The notes beneath the pieces are model-generated. The model searched no databases, was not told the origin of the DNA, and worked only from the letters and a program-made list of their open reading frames with translations. A DNA stretch of 32,284 nt, from the NCBI GenBank assembly GCA_946479405.1, contig CAMLGD010000009.1, forward strand, positions 1 to 32,284, given 5' to 3'. Made by a program: the position numbers and the translations under genes. Positions 18,110-28,289 of the stretch are shown piece after piece. Within the stretch, counting starts at the first letter, position 1; every line of letters begins with the position of its first letter. The DNA comes from an uncultured Vogesella sp. (lineage in GTDB: Bacteria; Pseudomonadota; Gammaproteobacteria; Burkholderiales; Chromobacteriaceae).

Positions 18110-19990
18110 ATGAGCGACTTCGCAGGCATGGAAGAACTGTTGCAAGACTTCTTGCTCGAATCGACCGAGTTGCTGTCCGATGTCGACAACAAGCTTGTCG
18201 AACTGGAAAAGCGTCCGAATGACCGGGCCCTGCTCAACGACATCTTTCGCGGCTTTCATACCATCAAGGGTGGAGCCGGCTTCCTGAATGTTGCCCCGAT
18301 GGTGACCGTCTGCCATCGTACCGAAAACCTGTTCGACAAGCTGCGTAACTCAGAACTGCAACTGTCCACCAAGCTGATGGACGTAATTCTGGATGCCACC
18401 GGTGCCGTACGCGACATGTTCACCACCCTGTCCCAAGGCCTGCCACCAGCAACGCCTGATCCAGCCTTGCTAGCCGCACTGGATGCTGCGCTTGCAGGCA
18501 ATCTGGAGATTGCTGTCGCGCCGCCAGCCGCAGCAGTTACCACAACCGCAAGCAGCGGAGAGCCAGACTGGAATGCCCTGCACGCCGCGGTCACGACCAG
18601 CAGCGCAAGCCCGACAGCCTCACCAGCAGCGGCCCCTGCACCAGCTGCAGTTGAAGTCATTCCCGCCGCGCCTCCGGCAAGTCCACCGGCTACCGCCATT
18701 GCTCCCGTTGCACCCCCCAAGCCTCCAGCGAAAGCGCCCTCCTCTGCCGGCTCAGGCTCGATTTCCGGTCAGGAAAACACGATTCGTATCGATACCGTAC
18801 GCCTTGACCAAGTATTGAACCTGTCTGGCGAAATCGGGCTCACCAAGAACCGCTTGACCACCCTGCGCACCGAGATCTTGCAGGGCAATATGGAAACCAA
18901 CACCCTGCGTTCGCTGGATGAGGCCATCAGCCAACTCGATCTGTTGGTTAGCGATCTGCAGAACGCGGTAATGAAAACCAGGATGCAGCCGATTGGTCGC
19001 CTGTTCCAGAAGTATCCGCGTCTTGCGCGCGACCTGGCGCGCCAGCTAGGTAAAGAGGTCGAGCTGATTATTACCGGCGAGGAAACCGAACTCGACAAAA
19101 CCATGATTGAGGATCTGAATGATCCGCTGGTGCACTTGGTGCGCAACGCGGTAGATCATGGAGTGGAATCTGCGGAAGAGCGCATTGCCAGCGGCAAGAA
19201 GCCTCAATCGCTGGTGGAATTGACGGCTGAACAGGTTGGCGATCACATCGTTATCGAGATTACCGATGACGGCAAGGGTATGAATCCCGAAGTGTTGCGT
19301 CGTAAGGCGATTGCCAAGGGCCTTATCGATGCCGAAACAGCCAATTCGCTGGATGAAAAGCAGTGCCTGCAGCTGATTTTCCTGCCGGGCTTCTCCACCA
19401 AGGATCAGATTTCCAACGTTTCCGGCCGCGGTGTCGGCATGGATGTGGTGCGCACCAATATTCAAAAACTGAATGGCCGCATCGACATCAACTCCATCCA
19501 GGGTGAAGGTACCCGGATCAGCATTTCCCTGCCACTGACGCTGGCCATCCTGCCGGTACTGGTGGTGCGTGCCTGCAACCAGCCGTTTGCAGTACCGCTG
19601 GCCATGGTTCGCGAGATCATTCCGATCGACACTACTGCTATCCAGGAAGTGTCAGGTCGTCCGACCATCGTAGTACGCGACGAAATCCTGCCGTTGAAGA
19701 CCCTGTCCGGCCTGCTTAACTGGGAGGCAACGCAAAAGCCGAACTTCGGTGTGCTGATGCAATCTGCCGAGAAGTCCTTCATCCTTGCCGTGGATTCTTT
19801 TGTTGGCCGCGACGATGTAGTCATCAAGCCTCTGCAGAATATTCGCCCGAAAGGTGTAGCAGGTGCCACACTCTCCGGTGATGGCTCGGTGGTACTGGTA
19901 CTGGATATGGAAGATCTGTTGGCCGGCCAGCTGGATAACGCGGCGGCCAGTGGCATCATGGCCAGAAACGCTGACAATTTCGCTTACTAA
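18110..19990 (+). CDS. cheA: Chemotaxis histidine kinase CheA (second copy, no P2 domain)
   Basis: A 626-residue CheA. P1 has His50 in FRGFHTIKGGAGFLN. A low-complexity Ala/Pro/Thr linker (about 134-220) stands where other CheA proteins carry the CheY/CheB-docking P2 domain. P3 begins at TIRIDTVRLDQVLNLSGEIG; P4 has LVRNAVDHGVESAEERI, ITDDGKGMNPEVL and VSGRGVGMDVVRTNI; P5 is CheW-like. The ribosome site TTAAGGAAGTAAAA precedes ATG. It follows cheZ and presumably signals with the tandem CheV proteins and the CheY at 16884. With no P2 its specificity must come from P1 or the linker. Confidence 0.95.
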   Translation: MSDFAGMEELLQDFLLESTELLSDVDNKLVELEKRPNDRALLNDIFRGFHTIKGGAGFLNVAPMVTVCHRTENLFDKLRNSELQLSTKLMDVILDATGAVRDMFTTLSQGLPPATPDPALLAALDAALAGNLEIAVAPPAAAVTTTASSGEPDWNALHAAVTTSSASPTASPAAAPAPAAVEVIPAAPPASPPATAIAPVAPPKPPAKAPSSAGSGSISGQENTIRIDTVRLDQVLNLSGEIGLTKNRLTTLRTEILQGNMETNTLRSLDEAISQLDLLVSDLQNAVMKTRMQPIGRLFQKYPRLARDLARQLGKEVELIITGEETELDKTMIEDLNDPLVHLVRNAVDHGVESAEERIASGKKPQSLVELTAEQVGDHIVIEITDDGKGMNPEVLRRKAIAKGLIDAETANSLDEKQCLQLIFLPGFSTKDQISNVSGRGVGMDVVRTNIQKLNGRIDINSIQGEGTRISISLPLTLAILPVLVVRACNQPFAVPLAMVREIIPIDTTAIQEVSGRPTIVVRDEILPLKTLSGLLNWEATQKPNFGVLMQSAEKSFILAVDSFVGRDDVVIKPLQNIRPKGVAGATLSGDGSVVLVLDMEDLLAGQLDNAAASGIMARNADNFAY

Positions 19991-20002
19991 AGACTGTTTA
20001 CG

Positions 20003-21214
20003 ATGTCGAACTCCGCCTTTCTTGGGCGTCAGCCTGTCTTGAACAGGAACCAGCAGCTCATCGGGTATGAGCTGCTTTTTCGTAGTTCTGGTGATGCGGC
20101 ATCTGCAGCGCCACATGCGCCGCTGGAAGCCGATACCCAGGTACTGGTGAATGCCCTCAACAACATGGGCACCAACTGGCTGATTGGCAGCAAGCTTGCC
20201 TTCATCAATGTGGGTGAAGCCATGCTGGGTAGCGACTTCCTCGAACTGCTCCCACCACGGCGGGTTGTATTGGATATTGCGGCCAACATCCAACCCGGCA
20301 ATGAACTGGTTTCGCGCGTACGCTACCTGCGCTCACTGGGCTTTGGCATTTCGCTGGATGACTTCAACTTCGAACAGCCTGCCGCCGCCCTGCTGGAGTT
20401 GGCCAATTATGTGAAACTGGATGTGCAGGCGATGGACAAGCTGCAGTTTCAAGCGTTGGCCGCACGACTGCGCAGCTACCCGGTGATTCGCATTGGCGAG
20501 CGGATTGAATCCTATGAGCACTACAATCTGTGCCGCGATCTGGGGCTGGACGGCTATCAGGGCTACTATTTCGCCCGCCCGGAAACGCTGTCCGCCAAAA
20601 TCATTCATGCCTCGTTCAGCAATACACTGAAGTTACTCAATCTGCTGCGTGCCGATGCGCCACTGCGCGATATTGAACAGGTACTGAAGGGTGATGTCGC
20701 GCTGTCGTTCAAGCTACTACGCTACGTCAACTCTGCGGCGGCAGGGCTGAATACCACCATCAGCTCCTTTGGCCATGCCGTAACCGTGCTTGGCTACCAG
20801 AAGCTGTACCGCTGGTTAACCCTGCTACTGGTCACCAGCAACGAAAACGGTAATCTGGCACCAGCTCTGCAAAAAACGGCCATTACGCGTGCACGAGTCA
20901 TGGAGCTGCTGGCGTTTGAAACCAGCCATACCAGCGAATTCTGCGACAATGCCTTCATTGTCGGCATGTTCTCACTGCTGGATGTTATCTTCGACATGCC
21001 GATGCCGCAGATTCTGGAACACATCAACCTGCCGCACGAAGTGCAGCAGGTGCTACTGCACCAGCAAGGCAGCTTTGCCAATATTTTCAAACTGGCGCTG
21101 GCGCTGGAACAGGGGCTGGATACATTGCCACAACTGGCAGAGGGCCTTGGACTGGACCCGGATCAGCTCAACCTGCTACACACCTCTGCCCTCGCCTGGG
21201 TGGAAGAACTCTGA
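20003..21214 (+). CDS. EAL-HDOD signalling protein (CdgJ/YuxH-like)
   Basis: A 403-residue protein with an N-terminal EAL-like domain (about 1-200) and a C-terminal HDOD domain (about 200-395). The EAL motif is changed to YELLFR, the ExxE glutamate position reads LDIAANI, and DDFGTGY is changed to DDFNFEQ, while KLD and QGYYFARPE remain; c-di-GMP hydrolysis is therefore doubtful. The HDOD part is recognised by LKGDVALSFKLLRYVNSAAA and SFGHAVTVLGYQKLYRWL. Related EAL-HDOD proteins influence motility in Vibrio. It starts 12 bp after cheA, so it belongs to the chemotaxis transcript. Enzymatic status is inference. Confidence 0.87.
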   Translation: MSNSAFLGRQPVLNRNQQLIGYELLFRSSGDAASAAPHAPLEADTQVLVNALNNMGTNWLIGSKLAFINVGEAMLGSDFLELLPPRRVVLDIAANIQPGNELVSRVRYLRSLGFGISLDDFNFEQPAAALLELANYVKLDVQAMDKLQFQALAARLRSYPVIRIGERIESYEHYNLCRDLGLDGYQGYYFARPETLSAKIIHASFSNTLKLLNLLRADAPLRDIEQVLKGDVALSFKLLRYVNSAAAGLNTTISSFGHAVTVLGYQKLYRWLTLLLVTSNENGNLAPALQKTAITRARVMELLAFETSHTSEFCDNAFIVGMFSLLDVIFDMPMPQILEHINLPHEVQQVLLHQQGSFANIFKLALALEQGLDTLPQLAEGLGLDPDQLNLLHTSALAWVEEL

Positions 21215-21229
21215 TCGAAATTATTGTTG

Positions 21230-21868
21230 ATGACCCACCTGCTTGCCTTCGACTGCGCCAACTACAATCTGTCGGCCGCGCTACTGAGTAATCAGCAGCT
21301 GTATCGCTATCACCAGACCGTCAAACAGGGCCACTCCGATCTGGCCCTGGTAGTGATTGCCGACCTGCTGCAGCAAGCCGGCATTTCTCTGCAGCAACTG
21401 GATGCCATTCTGTTTGGCAAAGGCCCTGGTGCTTTTACCGGCCTGCGCATTGCCGCCGGTATCGCAGCAGGACTCGGCGCCGCGGCCAATATTCCGGTGC
21501 ACGGCATTAGCACACTGGATGCCATCGCCCTACAGCTAACTCAGTAAACCGGTATTGCGGTGTTGGATGCCCGTATGCAAGAGGTGTATGCCTGCCGCTA
21601 TCAGGCCGGACAAGCAGCCAGTATTACGGTGGGCAAGCCGGACCAGCTGCCACTACACGTCGAAGATGTACTAGCCGGCGATGCCGGTAGTTACTTTGCA
21701 GGTTGGCCGCAACAGTTCATCACCTGCGAACCACTTGCCGAGCACTATATCCAGCTGTTTCAACGCCAGCCGGAGCGCTATCAGGGCAGCGATAGTGCCG
21801 ACCTACTCTATATCCGAGACAAGGTTGCCCTGACCACGGCAGAACAACGGGAACAACAGCGTGGCTGA
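21230..21868 (+). pseudogene. tsaB: tRNA t6A modification protein TsaB, interrupted by in-frame TAA
   Basis: TsaB (YeaZ) scaffolds the TsaBDE complex that makes t6A37 in tRNAs reading ANN codons. The N-terminal part (105 codons from ATG 21230) has LLAFDCANYNLSAAL and the family core FGKGPGAFTGLRIAAGIAAG. It stops at TAA 21545-21547, yet the same frame continues with GIAVLDARMQEVYACRYQ, the next conserved TsaB block, and runs to 21868, giving 212 residues in all, a normal TsaB length. No frame change is needed; CAA (Gln) to TAA would explain the stop. A GTG at 21560 could restart the C-terminal part, but no ribosome site precedes it. Because tsaB is normally essential, a sequencing error, readthrough or a two-piece protein must be considered. 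Confidence 0.85.
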
Positions 21869-22310
21869 ACTGCGCCGCGTTGTTGATGTGCTTGCCGCAG
21901 CAAATATCGCTAATGCAGAAGCAGCCAGTACCACCCACCCGTGGTCCGCCGCCATGTATGCGGCGTCGATCGAAGGCCAGGATCAAGTCTTTGCCTATCA
22001 TACCGAGCAGCAACAGGTCGCCGGCTTTGCCGTGCTGCTACAGGTACTGGACGAAGCCCACCTGCAAAATATTTTCATCTGCCAGCCTTGGCAACGACTG
22101 GGCCATGGCCGCCAGCTATTGCGGCAGCTGATGCAGCATGCGGCCAGGCAAGGGGCCAGCCGCATGCTACTGGAAGTAAGGGAAAGCAACCAAGCCGCCA
22201 GATGGCTATACCTGAGCTGCGGCTTCCGCGAAACCGGCCTGCGCAAGCATTACTATCGCACCGACAGTGGCCCGCGCGAGCACGCCATCCTGATGGAGGC
22301 CCAGCTATGA
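21861..22310 (+). CDS. rimI: Ribosomal protein alanine N-acetyltransferase RimI-like
   Basis: A 149-residue GNAT acetyltransferase. The acetyl-CoA motif A region is FICQPWQRLGHGRQLLRQLM, followed by LLEVRESNQAARWLYLSCGF and GLRKHYYRTDSGPREHAILM, which matches RimI (N-terminal acetylation of ribosomal protein S18). The GTG start at 21861 overlaps the last codons of tsaB by 8 bases. The tsaB-rimI-uracil glycosylase order is common in Betaproteobacteria. The C-terminus overlaps the next gene by an ATGA junction. Substrate assignment rests on context and family similarity. Confidence 0.9.
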   Translation: MAELRRVVDVLAAANIANAEAASTTHPWSAAMYAASIEGQDQVFAYHTEQQQVAGFAVLLQVLDEAHLQNIFICQPWQRLGHGRQLLRQLMQHAARQGASRMLLEVRESNQAARWLYLSCGFRETGLRKHYYRTDSGPREHAILMEAQL

Positions 22311-23092
22311 GCAGACGAGAACAGATACTGGCCGAAATCGGACACCGCACGCTGTGGCAACTGCGCCATCCACCAACGGGGGCCCAACCGGAACTAGCGG
22401 CCACGGCCATGCCGGAGAACGTCAGCAATATTACGATGGCGGAGGCAGCAACGACGCACCAGCCAGCTGACGAAACTACTACTGCAGCCGACCTGACATC
22501 AGCAGAGGCGTCCACCACCGCCGTAGCAGCGGCCACAACAATTGCAGACTGGGATGATCTACAGGCGCAGGTCAGCGCGTGCCAACAATGCCAGCTTGCC
22601 AAGACCCGCAACAATATCGTCGTCGGCCGCGGCAACAACAAAGCGCGCGTGCTGCTGATTGGTGAAGCGCCGGGTGAGCAGGAAGATCGACAGGGGCTGC
22701 CATTTGTCGGCAAGGCGGGACAACTACTGGAAAACATGTTGGCCGCAGCCGGTATCGACAGCACCCGCGACGTTTACATCTGTAATCTGCTCAAGTGCCG
22801 CCCGCCGGGTAATCGTAACCCGGCACAAGACGAAATCGCCAAGTGCAACCGCTTCCTGCAGTGGCAGATTGATGCGGTCCAACCCGAGCTGATTGTGGCA
22901 GTTGGCCGTTTTGCCGCACAGAGCCTGCTGCAGAATCAGGCTTCGCTCAGCAGCTTGCGCGGCAAGCTGCACCAGCATGGGCACTACCCGGTACTCGTCA
23001 GTTTCCACCCGGCCTACCTGTTGCGCAGCCCCACCGAAAAAGCCAAGGCCTGGCAGGACTGGTGTCGCGTACGCCAATTACTCAAGCAGTAA
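22307..23092 (+). CDS. Uracil-DNA glycosylase, family 4 (Fe-S)
   Basis: A 261-residue family 4 UDG, which excises uracil from DNA. The catalytic core starts near residue 95: the cysteine pair in SACQQCQLAKTR and the later cysteines in YICNLLKCRPPGNRNP are the expected 4Fe-4S ligands; GEAPGEQEDRQGLPFVG is the active-site motif and FHPAYLLRSP the HPxxL motif. Residues about 30-88 are an Ala/Thr-rich low-complexity stretch linking a short N-terminal helix to the core, as in other betaproteobacterial members that are sometimes labelled as phage-polymerase-like. It starts on the rimI stop (ATGA) and ends at twin hairpins. Confidence 0.93.
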   Translation: MSRREQILAEIGHRTLWQLRHPPTGAQPELAATAMPENVSNITMAEAATTHQPADETTTAADLTSAEASTTAVAAATTIADWDDLQAQVSACQQCQLAKTRNNIVVGRGNNKARVLLIGEAPGEQEDRQGLPFVGKAGQLLENMLAAAGIDSTRDVYICNLLKCRPPGNRNPAQDEIAKCNRFLQWQIDAVQPELIVAVGRFAAQSLLQNQASLSSLRGKLHQHGHYPVLVSFHPAYLLRSPTEKAKAWQDWCRVRQLLKQ

Positions 23093-23096
23093 TGAT

Positions 23097-23120
23097 AATG
23101 CCCCGTTGGAGCGGGGCATT
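23097..23120 (+). terminator. Hairpin after the uracil glycosylase gene
   Basis: AATGCCCC and GGGGCATT form a perfect 8-bp stem around an 8-base loop, 4 bases after the stop codon. The bases after it (AAAACAAAA) are not a U-tract, so it may act as an RNA 3'-end stabiliser, with the following hairpin as the true terminator. Confidence 0.55.
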
Positions 23121-23125
23121 AAAAC

Positions 23126-23152
23126 AAAAGCCCTCCGTAACGAGGGCTTTTT
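23126..23152. terminator. Bidirectional intrinsic terminator between udg and rpmG
   Basis: AAAAGCCCTC, a 6-base loop and GAGGGCTTTTT form a symmetric stem with an A-run on one side and a T-run on the other. It can end the plus-strand tsaB-rimI-udg transcript and the minus-strand rpmB-rpmG transcript, which converge here. Confidence 0.9.
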
Positions 23153-23170
23153 GCGTGAAACTGGGCCGAA

Positions 23171-23326
23171 TTACTTCAGCTTGGTTTCTTTGTACAGAAC
23201 ATGCTTGCGGGCAACGGGATCAAATTTTTTGATCTCCATTTTTTCCGGCATAGTGCGCTTGTTCTTGGTAGTGGTGTAGAAATGACCAGTACCGGCGGTC
23301 GATTCCAGTTTGATCTTGTCGCGCAT
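23171..23326 (-). CDS. rpmG: 50S ribosomal protein L33
   Basis: A 51-residue L33 read on the minus strand (begins [20 protein letters not shown] and ends YKETKLK), of normal length and basic. It lacks the paired cysteines of zinc-binding L33 forms, so it should not depend on zinc. The start is preceded by AAGGAATAAGCC. It lies 34 bp after rpmB in the usual rpmB-rpmG operon and ends before the bidirectional terminator. Confidence 0.97.
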   Translation of the reverse strand: MRDKIKLESTAGTGHFYTTTKNKRTMPEKMEIKKFDPVARKHVLYKETKLK

Positions 23327-23360
23327 GGCTTATTCCTTAAAGAGCTGTCGGTCGACTAAA

Positions 23361-23594
23361 TTACAGTTCGCCGCGAGCACGCAGGTCGGCCAGAACGGCA
23401 TCGATACCTACTTTGTCGATGGTACGCAGAGCAGCGTTGGAGATGCGCAGGCGCACCCAACGGTTTTCGCTCTCTACCCAGAACTTGCGATACTGCAGGT
23501 TCGGCAGAAAACGACGCTTGGTCTTGTTATTGGCGTGGGACACATTGTTCCCGGTCATCGGACGCTTGCCGGTGACTTTGCAAACACGCGCCAT
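23361..23594 (-). CDS. rpmB: 50S ribosomal protein L28
   Basis: A 77-residue L28: [20 protein letters not shown] at the start, then [19 protein letters not shown] and [15 protein letters not shown]. It has only one cysteine, so it is the zinc-independent form. First gene of rpmB-rpmG, with GGGAGTGACTCACC before the ATG. Confidence 0.97.
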   Translation of the reverse strand: MARVCKVTGKRPMTGNNVSHANNKTKRRFLPNLQYRKFWVESENRWVRLRISNAALRTIDKVGIDAVLADLRARGEL

Positions 23595-23628
23595 GGTGAG
23601 TCACTCCCAAAAGCCGGTAAAAGAAAGA

Positions 23629-23658
23629 CTTATACCATAAATCGACACCATCACACAA
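23629..23658 (-). promoter_or_regulatory. Candidate rpmB-rpmG promoter
   Basis: On the minus strand TTGTGT (23658-23653) and TATAAG (23634-23629) are 18 bp apart, about 35 bp before the rpmB start. The match to sigma-70 is moderate and the position fits a ribosomal protein promoter. Confidence 0.45.
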
Positions 23659-23893
23659 GTCAGGCCCGCAAGCGCAGAGGCTCCGGCGACAAGATGCAGC
23701 GGCATCGGGTTCATAAAGAAAGGCAAGATGATACCGAAAGCCATCGCGTCTTGCAGCAAAAACCTAAAGCGAGGGCGAACGAGGCAGCAAGCAGTAGAAA
23801 AACATCATAAAAATCATACGACTGCAGAAAGCAGCACTGCTACTTACACGCCACAAACACCACTTCGTGACCACAAACTCTCACGCCGCCCCA

Positions 23894-23922
23894 TTCAAAA
23901 ACAGGGGCGTTGCTGTTAGAAT
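23894..23922 (+). promoter_or_regulatory. Candidate pyrG promoter
   Basis: TTCAAA (23894-23899) and TAGAAT (23917-23922) are spaced 17 bp, and would start transcription about 20 bases before the pyrG ATG. The -10 box overlaps a perfect palindrome (23918-23932). Confidence 0.45.
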
Positions 23923-23937
23923 CCCGGATTCTCATAG

Positions 23938-25590
<1,653 letters not shown>

Positions 25591-25621
25591 GTCTGCTGAA
25601 TAGTCAGCCCGTCTGACCAAA

Positions 25622-25670
25622 GTTGGCCGCAAGGTAGCGAAACGCAGGTTTCGCGGCTGTTGCGGCCAAC
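25622..25670. repeat. Inverted GTTGGCCGCA pair forming a compound hairpin between pyrG and kdsA
   Basis: GTTGGCCGCAA at 25622-25632 is the exact reverse complement of 25660-25670. Nested inside is a second perfect stem, GCGAAAC (25637-25643) and GTTTCGC (25648-25654), with a 4-base GCAG loop. Adding flanking bases gives a near-perfect outer arm (CAAAG / CCTTG). No T-run follows, so it is not a standard intrinsic terminator. It contains two of the 19 copies of the dispersed 10-mer. Confidence 0.85.
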
Positions 25671-25691
25671 CTTGTCTTGAAAGGACACACC

Positions 25692-26543
25692 ATGAAACTT
25701 GCCGGATTTGAAGTTGGCCTCGACCACCCGCTGTTCCTGATCGCTGGTCCGTGCGTAATCGAAAGCGAACAGATGGCGCTGGATACCGCCGGCCAACTGA
25801 AGGAAATCGCGCAGCAACTGGGCATCAACTTCATCTACAAGTCGAGCTTCGACAAGGCCAACCGCTCGTCCGGCAAGTCCTTCCGTGGCTTTGGCATGGA
25901 AGAAGGCCTGCGCATCCTGGCCGAAGTGAAGCGCCAGATCAGTGTGCCGGTACTCACCGACATCCACACCGAAGAACAGGTGCCGCACGTGGCCGCCGTC
26001 GTGGATGTACTGCAGACCCCGGCTTTCCTCGCCCGCCAGACCGACTTCATTCGCGCGGTGGCGCAAAGCGGCAAGCCGGTGAACATCAAAAAGGGGCAGT
26101 TCATGGCCCCGGGCGATATGAAGCACGTGATCGACAAGGCACGCGATGCTGCCATCGAAGCCGGCCTGGATCCGGATAGCTTCATGGCCTGCGAACGCGG
26201 CGCCTCCTTCGGCTACAACAATCTGGTGTCCGACATGCGCAGCTTGGCAATCATGCGCGAGACTGCCTGCCCGGTGGTATTCGACGCTACCCACTCGGTA
26301 CAGCTGCCGGGCGGCCAGGGCACCAGCTCCGGCGGCCAGCGTGAATTCGTACCGGTGCTGGCCCGCGCCGCGGTTGCCGCCGGTGTCGCCGGCCTGTTCA
26401 TGGAGACCCACCCGGATCCGGCCAAGGCCATGTCCGATGGCCCCAATGCCTGGCCGCTGCCACGCATGAAAGAACTGCTGAGCACCCTGATCGCCATCGA
26501 CAAGCTGGTAAAAGCGCAACCGCTGGCCGAGCTTTCGCTGTAA
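25692..26543 (+). CDS. kdsA: 3-deoxy-8-phosphooctulonate (KDO-8-P) synthase
   Basis: A 283-residue enzyme that condenses arabinose 5-phosphate with phosphoenolpyruvate to form KDO-8-P for lipopolysaccharide core. Landmarks are [66 protein letters not shown] and [18 protein letters not shown] at 25692 is preceded by AAGGA; an in-frame TTG 15 bases upstream has no such site. It indicates a Gram-negative envelope and sits in the common pyrG-kdsA-eno order. Confidence 0.97.
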   Translation: MKLAGFEVGLDHPLFLIAGPCVIESEQMALDTAGQLKEIAQQLGINFIYKSSFDKANRSSGKSFRGFGMEEGLRILAEVKRQISVPVLTDIHTEEQVPHVAAVVDVLQTPAFLARQTDFIRAVAQSGKPVNIKKGQFMAPGDMKHVIDKARDAAIEAGLDPDSFMACERGASFGYNNLVSDMRSLAIMRETACPVVFDATHSVQLPGGQGTSSGGQREFVPVLARAAVAAGVAGLFMETHPDPAKAMSDGPNAWPLPRMKELLSTLIAIDKLVKAQPLAELSL

Positions 26544-26570
26544 CAGGTTGACTCCACGGCCAGCCTGTTC

Positions 26571-26608
26571 CAAGGTTGGCCGCACCGAACCCGGTTTGAC
26601 TAACCTTG
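26571..26608. repeat. Imperfect hairpin with GTTGGCCGCA upstream of eno
   Basis: CAAGGTT (26571-26577) pairs with AACCTTG (26602-26608), with a smaller AACC/GGTT stem inside. The left arm runs into GTTGGCCGCA (26575-26584). The element lies 20 bases before the eno start codon. Confidence 0.6.
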
Positions 26609-26628
26609 ATACCCAAAGGGAAACATAG

Positions 26629-27912
<1,284 letters not shown>

Positions 27913-27914
27913 TC

Positions 27915-28214
27915 ATGAAACGCCTGACCCTGCTGCTCATCCTGCTGCTTGCTGCTTTGCAATGGCCATTATGGCTGGGCAAGGGCAGTTGGCTCAGGGT
28001 CTGGCAACTTGACAAACAGGTTGAAGAGCAACGTGTGGCCAACCGGCAACTGGTTGGCCGCAACACGGCACTGGACGCGGAAGTACGTGATCTAAAGCAA
28101 GGAACTGCCGCAATTGAAGAGCGGGCTCGCAACGAGCTTGGCATGATTCGGCAAGGTGAGGTATTTTTCCAGCTTCTTGATCCGTCACATCCACCCACCC
28201 CGGCATCCCCATAA
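27915..28214 (+). CDS. ftsB: Cell division protein FtsB
   Basis: A 99-residue bitopic membrane protein of the FtsQLB divisome complex. It has a short cytoplasmic start, a transmembrane helix at about 4-20 ([19 protein letters not shown]), then a coiled coil (about 28-70; [20 protein letters not shown]) and the conserved [18 protein letters not shown]. It sits immediately after eno, the usual place in Beta- and Gammaproteobacteria, and is likely co-transcribed. One GTTGGCCGCA copy lies in the coiled-coil codons. Confidence 0.94.
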   Translation: MKRLTLLLILLLAALQWPLWLGKGSWLRVWQLDKQVEEQRVANRQLVGRNTALDAEVRDLKQGTAAIEERARNELGMIRQGEVFFQLLDPSHPPTPASP

Positions 28215-28289
28215 CTGGCATTGACGGGAAACGGACCACAAGCGATAACGACAAACATGGTTGGTAAAAAAGGCTTCAGGGTCTGGTCC

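Noticed and set aside
23728..23919. 63-codon plus-strand frame upstream of pyrG
   Set aside because: No ribosome site and no family resemblance, and it runs into the pyrG promoter region.
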